64,000 nt of DNA from Bradyrhizobium roseum (GTDB lineage Bacteria; Pseudomonadota; Alphaproteobacteria; Rhizobiales; Xanthobacteraceae). Under the pieces are notes generated by a model. The model ran no database searches and was not told the origin of the DNA. It saw only the letters and a program-made list of their open reading frames with translations. Of this stretch, positions 17,648 through 26,480 are shown piece by piece (position 1 is the first letter of the stretch; each line of letters starts with the position of its first letter). The position numbers and the translations under genes were made by a program. The DNA is taken from contig NZ_CP129212.1 of assembly GCF_030413175.1 (NCBI RefSeq), forward strand, positions 1,922,001 to 1,986,000. Reading direction: 5' to 3'.

Positions 17648-19093
17648 ATGCGCGCGCTGATGATCCAGGGCGCGGGCTCCAATGTGGGCAAGTCGCTGCT
17701 GGTGGCAGGGCTGTGCCGCGCCGCGAGAATACGCGGTCTCAAGGTCGCGCCCTTCAAGCCGCAGAACATGTCCAACAACGCGGCGGTCACGGCGGACGGC
17801 GGCGAGATCGGGCGCGCGCAGGCGCTGCAGGCGCTGGCCTGCGGGATCGAGCCGCACACCGACATGAATCCGATCCTGCTCAAGCCGGAAAGCGAGATGG
17901 GCTCGCAGGTGATCGTGCAGGGACGCCGGCTGACGGCGGTGCGGGCGCGCGAATATTCGGCGCTGAAGCCGAAACTCATGGCGCCGGTGCTGGAAAGTTT
18001 TGATCGCCTGAAGCGCGCTGTCGATCTTGTCATCGTCGAGGGCGCCGGAAGTCCGGCTGAAGTCAACCTGCGTCCCCGCGACATCGCCAATATGGGTTTT
18101 GCGCGGGCGGCCAACGTGCCCGTGGTGCTGGCGGGCGATATCGAGCGGGGCGGGGTGATCGCGCAGATCGTCGGGACGCAAGTGGTGATCGATCCCGCGG
18201 ATGCTGCGATGATCGAGGGATTCGTGATCAACAAGTTCCGCGGCGATGTCAGATTGTTCGACGATGGCTACACGTTCATCGCCGAGCGAACCAGATGGCG
18301 TGGGTTCGGCGTGCTGCCGTTCTTTCCGGACGCGGCGCGGCTGCCGGCGGAGGACGCGCTCGATCTGCCGCGCGGCGGCGGCGCCGGCGGCTTTCGCGTC
18401 GCCGCGCTGCAGTTTTCCCGGATCGCCAATTTCGACGATCTCGATCCGCTGTCGCAGGAACCCGGCGTCAGCCTCACCATGGTGCGCCAGGGCGAAGCGA
18501 TTCCCGGCGATACCGATCTGGTGATTTTGCCGGGATCGAAATCAACCCGCGGCGATCTGGATTTTCTGCGCGCGCAGGGTTGGGACATCGATCTTGCCGC
18601 ACATGTCCGCCGCGGCGGTCATGTGCTCGGCATCTGCGGCGGCTATCAGATGCTGGGCCAAACCATCAGCGACCCCGACGGAATCGAGGGCCCGGCCGGC
18701 GACACCGTCGGTCTCGGCCTGCTGAAGGTCGACACCGTCATGACCGCGGACAAGCGCCTGACACGTACCGAAGCCACGCACGCGGCATCCGGCGCGCCGA
18801 TCAGGGGATACGAGATCCACATCGGCCAGACATCAGGCGAAGCGCGCGCGCGTCCATTTGCGCATGTGGCAGGCGAACCTGAAGGCGCGGTCTCGGCCAA
18901 CGGCCGTGTGATGGGCAGCTACCTCCACGGCATGTTCTCCGGCGACAGCTTTCGCCAGGCGTTTCTCAAGCAACTCGGCGCGGCGCCATCCGCCACATCC
19001 TACGCCGCCGGTGTCGAGGAAACGCTGGATCGGCTGGCCGGGCATCTCGAGGCGCATCTGGACGTCGACGGCTTGCTGGGTGTGGCTCGCTGA
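17648..19093 (+). CDS. cobQ: Adenosylcobyric acid synthase CobQ
   Basis: CobQ amidates the b, d, e and g side chains of adenosylcobyrinic acid a,c-diamide using glutamine and ATP. The 481-residue protein begins with [20 protein letters not shown] (ATP site) and has [13 protein letters not shown]. The C-terminal class I amidotransferase domain has its nucleophile in [12 protein letters not shown], and a GSYLHGMF histidine motif follows. Length and motif order are typical. It is co-directional with cobO and ends convergently with bluB. Confidence 0.95.
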   Translation: MRALMIQGAGSNVGKSLLVAGLCRAARIRGLKVAPFKPQNMSNNAAVTADGGEIGRAQALQALACGIEPHTDMNPILLKPESEMGSQVIVQGRRLTAVRAREYSALKPKLMAPVLESFDRLKRAVDLVIVEGAGSPAEVNLRPRDIANMGFARAANVPVVLAGDIERGGVIAQIVGTQVVIDPADAAMIEGFVINKFRGDVRLFDDGYTFIAERTRWRGFGVLPFFPDAARLPAEDALDLPRGGGAGGFRVAALQFSRIANFDDLDPLSQEPGVSLTMVRQGEAIPGDTDLVILPGSKSTRGDLDFLRAQGWDIDLAAHVRRGGHVLGICGGYQMLGQTISDPDGIEGPAGDTVGLGLLKVDTVMTADKRLTRTEATHAASGAPIRGYEIHIGQTSGEARARPFAHVAGEPEGAVSANGRVMGSYLHGMFSGDSFRQAFLKQLGAAPSATSYAAGVEETLDRLAGHLEAHLDVDGLLGVAR

Positions 19094-19159
19094 CGAGTTG
19101 CCGTGGCTTGCGGCGATTGGGATCGGTTCACCTGCACAGCGTTGCGGATGGCGTTCAAT

Positions 19160-19783
19160 TCACCGCACGTCCCATTCGGTCGGAAAATTCTCCTGCCAGC
19201 CGGCGCGATGCAGCAGCGGCGTATCATCCATGAACGCGGCATGACCCAAACACAGATAAGCCGATAGTTCCCAGCCCTCCGGCACGTCGAGCAGGCGCTC
19301 GATCGCGCGGGGATCGAGGATCGAGACCATGCCGACGCCGATATTTTCGGCGCGCGCTGCGAGCCAGAGCGTGTGGATTGCCATCGCCGTCGACTGCCGC
19401 AGCGTTTCCGGCTGCGTGCGGCGGCCGAGGCCGTGGCCCTCGGCCGGATCGATCAGCGTAAACACGGCAAGCTGTACCGGCGCGGCGTCGAGGCCGGCGA
19501 GTTTCAAGCGCAGATATTCCCGGTGCTGTTCGTCCTTGTAGTCGGTGGCGGCTGCGGCATTGCAGAGATTGAAATTGGCGCGCACGCCGGCGCGCAAGGC
19601 GGGATCGTTGATGCGGACGACACGCCACGGTCTGGCGTTTCCGACCGACGGCGCGCAGTCCATGGCGTGACGCAGCCGATCGAGCACGTCTTCATCAATC
19701 GGTGTGGTCCGGAAATGACGCACGTCGCGGCGCCAGCGGAAAATCCGCGCCAATGTCTCCGAGTCGGCTGTGGTGAACTCCAT
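19160..19783 (-). CDS. bluB: 5,6-dimethylbenzimidazole synthase BluB
   Basis: BluB is an oxygen-dependent flavoenzyme of the nitroreductase fold that cuts up FMN to make dimethylbenzimidazole, the lower ligand of B12. The 207-residue protein starts MEFTTADSETLARIFRWRRD. Asp20 in the RRDVRHF motif probably matches the catalytic Asp32 of Sinorhizobium meliloti BluB (inference). NARPWRVV and AENIGVGMVSILDP are further family stretches. The start at 19783 is four bases after the cobC stop. The gene is last of cbiB-cobC-bluB on the minus strand, for which no riboswitch is visible. Confidence 0.93.
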   Translation of the reverse strand: MEFTTADSETLARIFRWRRDVRHFRTTPIDEDVLDRLRHAMDCAPSVGNARPWRVVRINDPALRAGVRANFNLCNAAAATDYKDEQHREYLRLKLAGLDAAPVQLAVFTLIDPAEGHGLGRRTQPETLRQSTAMAIHTLWLAARAENIGVGMVSILDPRAIERLLDVPEGWELSAYLCLGHAAFMDDTPLLHRAGWQENFPTEWDVR

Positions 19784-19787
19784 CGGT

Positions 19788-20747
19788 TCAGTCCCGCAAC
19801 GCCGCAGCCAGCCGATCCCATTCCGTCGGTTGCCCGGGCAGGCCAAGCCTGAGCCAGCGATCGGAATAAGGGAACATGCGCGTCCAGATTTGGTGTTGGG
19901 CCAATTTTTCTCGCGCGGCCAATGCGTTTGGCGTGTCGTATAGCCGGAACAGGTCGGTTCCTCCCACACATTTCCAGTTGGCTGATTGCGCGAGGCGATC
20001 GAGGTGCGCGGCATCGGCGCGCAGCCGCGCCACGGTGGCCTCGGCCCAGGAACGATCCGACAATGCCGCCGTGCCGACGGCGATGGCCGGGCCGGACACC
20101 GGCCACGGGCCGGCTATTTCGGCAAGCGCAGCGACGTCGGTTTTCGAACCGAGGATGAACCCCAGTCGCACGCCGGCGAGGCCGTAGAACTTTCCGAACG
20201 AGCGCAGCACGACCAGCCGCCCTTGTCCGGCCCTGGGAGCCAGCGAAAGATCGGGCCAGGCGTCGGCGAAGCTCTCGTCGACCACCAGCCTTTCGACTCG
20301 CGTCGTCAATCGCAGCAGATCTTCCGGCGCATGCTTGCGACCATCGGGATTGTTGGGGTTGACCACAACCGCGAGATCGGCGCCTTCGAGTGCGGCAAGC
20401 GTCGCCACCTCGTCGACCTGCCAGCCGGCGTTGCGAAACGCGGCGCTGTGTTCGTTGTAAGTGGGGGTCAGGATGCGCGCGCGTGCCGGCGCAGAAAGTC
20501 GCGGGATCATCTGGATCGCCGCCTGCGCGCCGGCGACCGCGAGGATCGGCGCTTGCGACTGATAGGCCCCACCGGCGGCCGTCAGCAGACGCGCCGTCGC
20601 CGCAACGGTCGGGAGCGCGGTCCACACCTCCTGCGGCAACGACGGCAGCGGATAGGGCACGCGATTGATGCCGGTGGACAGGTCGATCCAGTCCGTACCG
20701 CCGACGCGCGCCTGCGCCGTGTCGATATCGCCGCCGTGGTCGCGAAT
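19788..20747 (-). CDS. cobC: L-threonine-O-3-phosphate decarboxylase CobC, likely ATT start
   Basis: This is a PLP-dependent aminotransferase-fold enzyme that makes the aminopropanol phosphate arm of B12. Family features are RDHGGDIDTAQ, WIDLSTGIN and YP near the N-terminus, VVNPNNPDG, and the PLP lysine in RSFGKFYGLAGVRLGF. No ATG, GTG or TTG precedes the conserved N-terminus at a plausible distance. The codon where homologs begin is ATT (20747), five bases after a perfect AGGAGG, which gives 319 residues. An in-frame CTG at 20771 overlaps the end of cbiB. The open frame continues to 21008 but uses cbiB DNA in another frame. Function is secure; the start is unusual. Confidence 0.88.
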   Translation of the reverse strand: MRDHGGDIDTAQARVGGTDWIDLSTGINRVPYPLPSLPQEVWTALPTVAATARLLTAAGGAYQSQAPILAVAGAQAAIQMIPRLSAPARARILTPTYNEHSAAFRNAGWQVDEVATLAALEGADLAVVVNPNNPDGRKHAPEDLLRLTTRVERLVVDESFADAWPDLSLAPRAGQGRLVVLRSFGKFYGLAGVRLGFILGSKTDVAALAEIAGPWPVSGPAIAVGTAALSDRSWAEATVARLRADAAHLDRLAQSANWKCVGGTDLFRLYDTPNALAAREKLAQHQIWTRMFPYSDRWLRLGLPGQPTEWDRLAAALRD

Positions 20748-20767
20748 TTGGTCCTCCTGTCGGGTCG

Positions 20768-21721
20768 TCAGAGCAGCGCGAGAAGCGCAAGCCCCGCGGC
20801 CAGCACAAGCATGGCCCGGCGATAAAGCGCAAGGGCGCGGTTCAAATCTGCGGCTGAAGGATCGGGGGCTTCGCCGTTCAGCCAGGGTTCCTGCGCGAGC
20901 TGACCTCCGTAGATGCGGGGGCCGGACAGCCGAACACCGAGTGCACCGGCCATCGCGGCTTCCGGCCAGCCGGCGTTGGGTGAACGGTGATGGTGCGCAT
21001 CGCGCCACATTGTCGCCAGCGCCAGGCGAGGGCGAACGGAAACGATCGCGAACAACAACCCCGTCAGCCGCGCCGGAATCAGGTTCGCGACATCATCGAT
21101 ACGCGCCGCCGCCCAGCCGAAAGCTTCATGCCTTGGGGTGCGATGGCCGATCATGGAGTCCAGCGTGTTGATCGCCTTGTAGGCCGCAATGCCCGGAAGA
21201 CCGAGGATTGCGCCCCAGAACAGCGGTGCCACGATTCCATCGGAGGTGTTTTCGGCGAGGCTCTCGGTCGCAGCCCTCGCGATGCCGGCCGCATCGAGCT
21301 GCGACGGATCGCGTCCGACGATCATGGCGACCGCCTGTCGTGCCGCCGGCAGATCGCCCGACATCAACGGCCGCGCCACGGCATCGACATGGTCGTGCAT
21401 CGAGCGCGCGGCGACAAGCGGCCAGGCCAAAATTGCGGTGAGGACCAAGCCCGGCCATCCGCCGGGCAACATGGCCGCACAGGCCCAGCCCACGCCCGCC
21501 GCAAGCGTGATGATGGCAATTGCCACACCGATTCCAGCGCCGCGCCGCATGGCGGCGGTGCCGTCCGCGCGGTTGAAGGTCTGGTCCAGCACGGCCGTCA
21601 GCGCCCCGATCCATGTGACGGGATGCCCGATCCGGGCGTGGATCGCCGATGGCCAGCCGAGGACTGCGTCGGTCGCCAATGCGAGCAGCATGATGCCGGC
21701 TCCGCCCATTGTTTTACGCAT
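20768..21721 (-). CDS. cobD: Adenosylcobinamide-phosphate synthase CbiB/CobD
   Basis: This is an integral membrane protein of the CbiB/CobD family that attaches aminopropanol phosphate to adenosylcobyric acid. The 317-residue protein has several hydrophobic segments and the family motifs HPVTWIG, ARAATESLAENTSDGIVAPLFW and YKAINTLDSMIGHR. I chose the ATG at 21721. An ATG at 21709 is also possible, because the GGAG ends directly at the first ATG and is 12 bases from the second. The upstream region is shared with the divergent TonB-receptor riboswitch. cobC follows after 20 bases. Confidence 0.92.
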   Translation of the reverse strand: MRKTMGGAGIMLLALATDAVLGWPSAIHARIGHPVTWIGALTAVLDQTFNRADGTAAMRRGAGIGVAIAIITLAAGVGWACAAMLPGGWPGLVLTAILAWPLVAARSMHDHVDAVARPLMSGDLPAARQAVAMIVGRDPSQLDAAGIARAATESLAENTSDGIVAPLFWGAILGLPGIAAYKAINTLDSMIGHRTPRHEAFGWAAARIDDVANLIPARLTGLLFAIVSVRPRLALATMWRDAHHHRSPNAGWPEAAMAGALGVRLSGPRIYGGQLAQEPWLNGEAPDPSAADLNRALALYRRAMLVLAAGLALLALL

Positions 21722-21863
21722 CTCCGTTGCAGCTATCGGGTTTATTGGCGAAGCGACGCCTGCTGACAAGCCCACGCGATCGAACACGCATCCGGTGCAG
21801 TCTCGCGTTGGATGCGCGCGCAGATACGATTGACTCCGCGGATCAACTGTTCTTAGTCTCGCC
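21722..21863. promoter_or_regulatory. Divergent intergenic region between cbiB and the receptor riboswitch
   Basis: This stretch separates the cbiB-cobC-bluB start (minus strand) from the riboswitch of the TonB receptor (plus strand). It should hold promoters for both, but I could not identify clear -35 and -10 elements. No riboswitch is seen in the cbiB direction. Confidence 0.4.
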
Positions 21864-22062
21864 GCGACGGTTCCCCTTCGGGGATCAAAAGGGAATGCGG
21901 TGAGGGCAGTTCTTTGAACAACGGTTCTTTGAACGAGGTCTCGATTCCGCGGCTGCCCCCGCAACTGTAAGCGGCGAGCCTTTCGTCAATTGCCACTGGG
22001 ATCAAACCCGGGAAGGCGACGGAAGGCAGCGACCCGCGAGCCAGGAGACCTGCCGCCGGTCG
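21864..22062 (+). promoter_or_regulatory. Cobalamin riboswitch upstream of the TonB receptor
   Basis: The plus strand shows GGTTCC, AAAAGGGAATGCGGTGAGG, GCTGCCCCCGCAACTGTAAGCGG, TGCCACTGGG, CCCGGGAAGGCG and CGAGCCAGGAGACCTGCC in canonical order. A hairpin (CCCCTTCGGGG) follows the first element. The aptamer ends about 120 bases before the receptor start, which leaves room for an expression platform. It should shut off the receptor, and probably the PepSY gene and cobP after it, when B12 is plentiful. Confidence 0.95.
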
Positions 22063-22181
22063 TGGTCACACGCGAGCACATTGGGCGGGGTGTCCTGATG
22101 GTAGCCGAACCTTGGCCCGGCAAGCGGGCTGCGGGGAGACTTCGTTCGCGGTGACGTGCCACGTTAGCCGCGAGTCGAACT

Positions 22182-24446
22182 ATGAACTCCGTCTCCCGCC
22201 GTGCGTCGCAACGCACCTTTTTTTTGTATTCTATTGCTCTCTCCTCCATTCTCTGGCCGCTCGACGCGTGGACGCAGAGCACGCCGCAAGCGAGCCGGAC
22301 GCTCGATCCGGTCGTCGTGACGACGCCGACGCGCACGGTCACCGCGCACCAGTCCAGCAGCAGCGCGAGTGCCGGCCGTTCAACCCGTGGCGGCAGGAAG
22401 CGCACGGCGGCGGCGACACCATCGACAATTGTTCCGACCGCACCGGCCGCGCCCCCGCTGACGTTGAACCAGACGGCAGGCAGCGGCAGCCGTCTCAACC
22501 TGACGCGGCTGCAGACGCCGGCCAGCGTTGAAATCATCAACGCCGAGACCATGGCCGAACGCGGCCAGCACAGCGTGATCGCCGCCGTCACCCAGAACGC
22601 GACCGGCTTCACCGCCAGTCCCGCGCCCGGCAATGGCGGGCTCTCCTTCAACACCCGCGGCTTCACCGGCAATTCGACGGTGATGACGCTCTACGACGGC
22701 ACGCGGCTTTATGTCGGCGCGGGCACCCTGACGTTCCCGTTCGACACCTGGTCGGCGCAACGCATCGAAGTGCTGCGCGGGCCGGCGTCGGTGATGTACG
22801 GCGAGGGGGCCGTCGGGGGCGCGATCAATGTGATCTCGAAGATGCCACTCACCGTCCAGCGCAACGAGGCGGAAGTGTCTGTCGACAGCAACATGACCAA
22901 ACGACTCGCGGTCGACAGCGGCGGCCCGATCAACAAGGACGTCGCCTATCGCGTGACCGCCATCGGCAACATGTCGGATGGTTGGGTCGATCGCGACAAG
23001 ACGTCCAACGCTGCGGTCTCTGCCGCGGTTCGCGTGCAGGCCTCGGAGACGCTGGCATGGACGCTGTCCACCGATTACGGCGATCGCAGTCCGTCGCGCT
23101 ATTTCGGCACGCCGTTGATCAACGGGCGGCTCGACGAGTCCCTGCGGTTCAAGAACTACAATGTCGGCGACAGCAGCATCCGCTACCGCGACAGCTGGAA
23201 TCAGCTGAAGACAGAATGGCAGGTCAGCGACAGCATCACGGTCCACAATGCGCTGTACTACCTGAACAGCCAGCGTCACTGGCGCAATGTCGAAAGCTAC
23301 GCCTGGAACAAGACCACGGGCCTGATCGACCGCAGTTCCTATATCGAGATATTTCACAACCAGCAGCAGATCGGCAACCGGATGGACGCGACCTTTCGCG
23401 GCCATGTGCTGGGGATGAAGAACGAGTTCGTTGCAGGTTTCGACGTCAACCGGATCGATTTCACCCACACGAACAACTCGCCCTATAGCGGCGCCTCGTC
23501 GGTCAATCCCTATTCGTTCGATCCCGGCGTGTTTCTGAGCCCGATCCCCACCGTCCCGTCCTTCAGCACCGTCACCAGCCAGTATGCCGTGTTCGCCGAG
23601 GACCGGCTGTCGGTGACCGATCAGCTATCGCTGGTCTTCGGCGTGCGCCAGGACCAGCCGGTCGTCAACCGCACCGACCTGATCACGCCGGCAAACGGTT
23701 TTGAAAAGTCGTTCTCGGCGACGAGCTGGCGCGCCGGCGCGGTGTATAATCTGGTCAAGGATATCGCGCTGTACGGACAATATTCGACGGCGGTCGATCC
23801 GGTCGGCAGTCTGATCACGCTGGCGACCACGCAGAAGGATTTTCAGCTATCCACCGGCAAGCAGGCCGAGGTCGGGATCAAGCAATCGTTCTGGCAGGGC
23901 CGCGGCGAGTGGACGTTCGCTGGCTATCACATCGTGAAGAACAACCTGCTGGCACGCGATCCCAGCAATCCGGCGTTGACCCAGCAGATCGGCCAGCAAT
24001 CGTCGCGCGGCGTCGAAGCGTCGATCGGGCTGGTGCTCGATCATGGCTGGCGCATCGACGCCAACACGGCCTGGCTGCGCGCAAAATACGATGACTTCGT
24101 CCAGTCGGTGAATGGCGCTGCCGTCAATTTCGCCGGCAACGTTCCCGTCAATGTCCCGCAGCAGGTATCGAATGTTTGGCTGACCTGGGCATTCGCGCCG
24201 CAATGGTCCGTCAATGGCGGCGTTCAGATCGTCGGCCGAACCTTCGCCGACAACGCCAACACGCTGGCGCGTCCAGCCTATACCGTGGTCAATGGCGGGT
24301 TGCAGTGGAAGCCGGATGCGAAGACCACCATGGCCCTGCGGGTCTACAACCTGTTCGACACGGTCTATGCCACATCCGGCAACACCACGCAGTGGCTGCT
24401 GGGCATGCCGCGCACGGCCGAGCTCTCTCTCAACGTCAGGTTCTGA
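22182..24446 (+). CDS. TonB-dependent outer membrane receptor, riboswitch-controlled
   Basis: This is a 754-residue TonB-dependent receptor. It begins with a signal peptide (hydrophobic FFLYSIALSSILWPL, cleavage expected after the DAWTQ region). A TonB-box-like DPVVVTTPTRT follows, then a plug domain (IEVLRGPASVMYGEGAVGGAINVISK, split here: IEVLRGPAS and GEGAVGGAINV), and a long beta-barrel that ends in a terminal phenylalanine (ELSLNVRF). A cobalamin riboswitch upstream and cob genes on both sides suggest corrinoid or cobalt-complex uptake, a BtuB-like role. The barrel sequence also resembles siderophore receptors, so the ligand is not certain. A run of eight T bases lies within the signal peptide codons. 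The PepSY gene starts two bases after its stop. Confidence 0.88.
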   Translation: MNSVSRRASQRTFFLYSIALSSILWPLDAWTQSTPQASRTLDPVVVTTPTRTVTAHQSSSSASAGRSTRGGRKRTAAATPSTIVPTAPAAPPLTLNQTAGSGSRLNLTRLQTPASVEIINAETMAERGQHSVIAAVTQNATGFTASPAPGNGGLSFNTRGFTGNSTVMTLYDGTRLYVGAGTLTFPFDTWSAQRIEVLRGPASVMYGEGAVGGAINVISKMPLTVQRNEAEVSVDSNMTKRLAVDSGGPINKDVAYRVTAIGNMSDGWVDRDKTSNAAVSAAVRVQASETLAWTLSTDYGDRSPSRYFGTPLINGRLDESLRFKNYNVGDSSIRYRDSWNQLKTEWQVSDSITVHNALYYLNSQRHWRNVESYAWNKTTGLIDRSSYIEIFHNQQQIGNRMDATFRGHVLGMKNEFVAGFDVNRIDFTHTNNSPYSGASSVNPYSFDPGVFLSPIPTVPSFSTVTSQYAVFAEDRLSVTDQLSLVFGVRQDQPVVNRTDLITPANGFEKSFSATSWRAGAVYNLVKDIALYGQYSTAVDPVGSLITLATTQKDFQLSTGKQAEVGIKQSFWQGRGEWTFAGYHIVKNNLLARDPSNPALTQQIGQQSSRGVEASIGLVLDHGWRIDANTAWLRAKYDDFVQSVNGAAVNFAGNVPVNVPQQVSNVWLTWAFAPQWSVNGGVQIVGRTFADNANTLARPAYTVVNGGLQWKPDAKTTMALRVYNLFDTVYATSGNTTQWLLGMPRTAELSLNVRF

Positions 24447-24448
24447 CG

Positions 24449-25903
24449 ATGCGGCGGACCATGCGACGGGCGCGGCGATGGCTCTATGTCGTCCATCGCT
24501 GGATCGGCATCGGCACCTGCGTGCTGTTTGCGATATGGTTCCTCTCCGGCCTCGTCATGATGTATGTGGCGTTTCCGCAGTTCACCGATGCCGAGCGCTG
24601 GGCGGCACTGCCGCCGATCGCATGGGACAAGATGCAACTGACCCCGAATCGGGCGATGGAAGTCGCAGGCTTCACGCACTATCCACGTGATCTGCGGCTC
24701 GCGATGCTGAACGACGAGCCGGTATACCGGTTGCTCGGCTGGGATGGCGCGCGCAAGACCGTATCGGCGGCCGATGGCCGCGTCATCGACCGCATCACGC
24801 CCGAGCAGGCGGTGGCGGCCGCCCGGCTTTATCCCAACGCCGTGAATCCTGAGATCATCGAGACGGTGGAGCGCGATCAATGGAGCGTCACCGCGCGCTT
24901 CGACCCGTTGCGGCCGCTCTACCTGATTTCGCTCGCAGACCCCGGCGGGACGCAACTCTACGTCTCCTCGCGCACCGGCGAGATCGCGCTCGACACCACG
25001 CGGACGGAGCGGATCTGGAACTGGCTCGGATCGATCCCGCATTGGATCTATCCGACGATCCTGCGCAAGGACGGCGCGACCTGGCGACAGGTGGTGCTTT
25101 GGATTTCCGGCATCTGCATGGTGGCGGCCGTCACCGGGTTCTGGGTCGGCATTTTGCGGCTGCGGTTGCGTCGCCGCTACCGAGGCGGTGCGGTCACGCC
25201 GTATCGTGGCTGGATGGCCTGGCATCACATTGCCGGACTGATCGGCGGTGTCTTCGTCGTGACCTGGATGTTCAGCGGCTGGCTGTCGCTCAATCCCGGC
25301 GATTTCCTTGCCGGGCGCGGAATGGCGCGCGAGATGGCGGTGCGCTATGGCGGCAGCGAGGCTCCGCACATGCCTGCCGGGTTTCTGTCAGGGCCGAAGC
25401 CGGACGGACCTGCCGCCGTCGAGGCTCGTTTCGTCTGGCTCGGAGGCAAGCCGCTCGTGGCACTGACCGGCCGCGACGGCGGACGTTGCACGCTCGATCC
25501 GGAAACGGGCATCGTAACTCAGGTGCCGGAAGAACGGATTTTCGAAGCCGCGCGGCGACTAATGCCAGACGATATCATGACGATGCGGCTGCGGCTGGAC
25601 CAGCCCGACGCCTACTGGTATTCGCACCACCAGCAACGGCAGCTGCCGGTGCTGCGGGCGGGTTTTGACGACGCCGCGCACAGCTGGTTTCATATTGATC
25701 CCGTGACCGGCGATATTCTGGGGCGCACCGACGACAGCCGCCGGACCTACCGCTGGCTGTTCAATGCGCTGCACAGTCTTGATTTCGCGCTGCTGCTTGG
25801 CTACCGCCCGGCATGGGATGCCGTGGTGTGGTTGCTTTCGCTGCTGGGATTGATCGTCTCGCTGAGTGGCGTTGTGATCGGCTGGCGGCGTCTGCAGCGA
25901 TAG
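24449..25903 (+). CDS. PepSY-associated membrane protein
   Basis: This is a 484-residue inner membrane protein of the PepSY-TM family. Four hydrophobic segments are visible: after VVHRWIGIG near residue 15, around VVLWISGICMVAAVTGFWVG, around WHHIAGLIGGVFVVTWMFSG, and a last one around VVWLLSLLGLIVSLSGVV. Periplasmic PepSY-like stretches lie between them. Conserved histidines (HRW, WHH) in membrane-flanking positions are typical of the family and could bind heme or metal (inference). The start is two bases after the receptor stop, so the two are almost surely cotranscribed under the B12 riboswitch. Related proteins accompany siderophore receptors and are thought to help in reduction or release of the imported ligand. 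Function here is unproven. Confidence 0.85.
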   Translation: MRRTMRRARRWLYVVHRWIGIGTCVLFAIWFLSGLVMMYVAFPQFTDAERWAALPPIAWDKMQLTPNRAMEVAGFTHYPRDLRLAMLNDEPVYRLLGWDGARKTVSAADGRVIDRITPEQAVAAARLYPNAVNPEIIETVERDQWSVTARFDPLRPLYLISLADPGGTQLYVSSRTGEIALDTTRTERIWNWLGSIPHWIYPTILRKDGATWRQVVLWISGICMVAAVTGFWVGILRLRLRRRYRGGAVTPYRGWMAWHHIAGLIGGVFVVTWMFSGWLSLNPGDFLAGRGMAREMAVRYGGSEAPHMPAGFLSGPKPDGPAAVEARFVWLGGKPLVALTGRDGGRCTLDPETGIVTQVPEERIFEAARRLMPDDIMTMRLRLDQPDAYWYSHHQQRQLPVLRAGFDDAAHSWFHIDPVTGDILGRTDDSRRTYRWLFNALHSLDFALLLGYRPAWDAVVWLLSLLGLIVSLSGVVIGWRRLQR

Positions 25904-25973
25904 GATCACCCGTCAGGCGGCTGTTGTCTTTCAGGCGTCAATGGTTTCTGCTTCGAGAAGAACAAGAGGGGCC

Positions 25974-26480
25974 ATGGGCAGAACAGTTCTCGTGACGGGC
26001 GGCGCGCGTTCGGGCAAGAGCGCGATCGCCGAGGCGCGCGCACTCAGCTTTGCACCCCGCGCTATCTACATCGCCACGGCCGAGGCGCGCGATGGCGAAA
26101 TGGCGGCACGGATCGCGGCGCATCAGGCGCGGCGCGGAGACAACTGGCGCACCCATGCCGAGCCGCTCGATCTGACCGGCGCGCTGGCGGTAACCGACGG
26201 GCAGGGGCCGCGCCTGGTCGATTGCCTGACGTTGTGGCTGACCAACGTGATGCTGGGCGGCCACGACTGGCAGGCCGCCGGCCGCGCGCTGGTTGCAGCG
26301 CTTCCCGCGCAGACCGATCCGGTGATCCTGGTCACCAACGAGGTCGGCGCCGGCATCGTGCCGGAGAATGCGTTGGCGCGAGAATTTCGCGACGCCGCGG
26401 GTATTCTCAACCAGTGGATCGCCGCCGTGGCCGACGAAGTGACGCTGGCGGTGGCAGGGCTTCCTCTAAAGGTGAAATGA
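25974..26480 (+). CDS. cobP: Adenosylcobinamide kinase / guanylyltransferase CobP
   Basis: CobP (CobU in enterics) phosphorylates adenosylcobinamide and then transfers GMP to it. The 168-residue protein has the P-loop VTGGARSGKSAIAE, a histidine in IAAHQARRGDNW that matches the guanylylated residue of the family, and VTNEVGAGIVPENALAREFRD. The start at 25974 follows AGAGGGG. The stop overlaps the next gene (ATGA). It follows the PepSY gene after 70 bases and may be in the same riboswitch-controlled transcript. Confidence 0.94.
   Translation: MGRTVLVTGGARSGKSAIAEARALSFAPRAIYIATAEARDGEMAARIAAHQARRGDNWRTHAEPLDLTGALAVTDGQGPRLVDCLTLWLTNVMLGGHDWQAAGRALVAALPAQTDPVILVTNEVGAGIVPENALAREFRDAAGILNQWIAAVADEVTLAVAGLPLKVK

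Noticed and set aside
19094..19159. Search for a riboswitch or terminator between cobQ and bluB
   Set aside because: No conserved element or stable hairpin was visible in the short gap.
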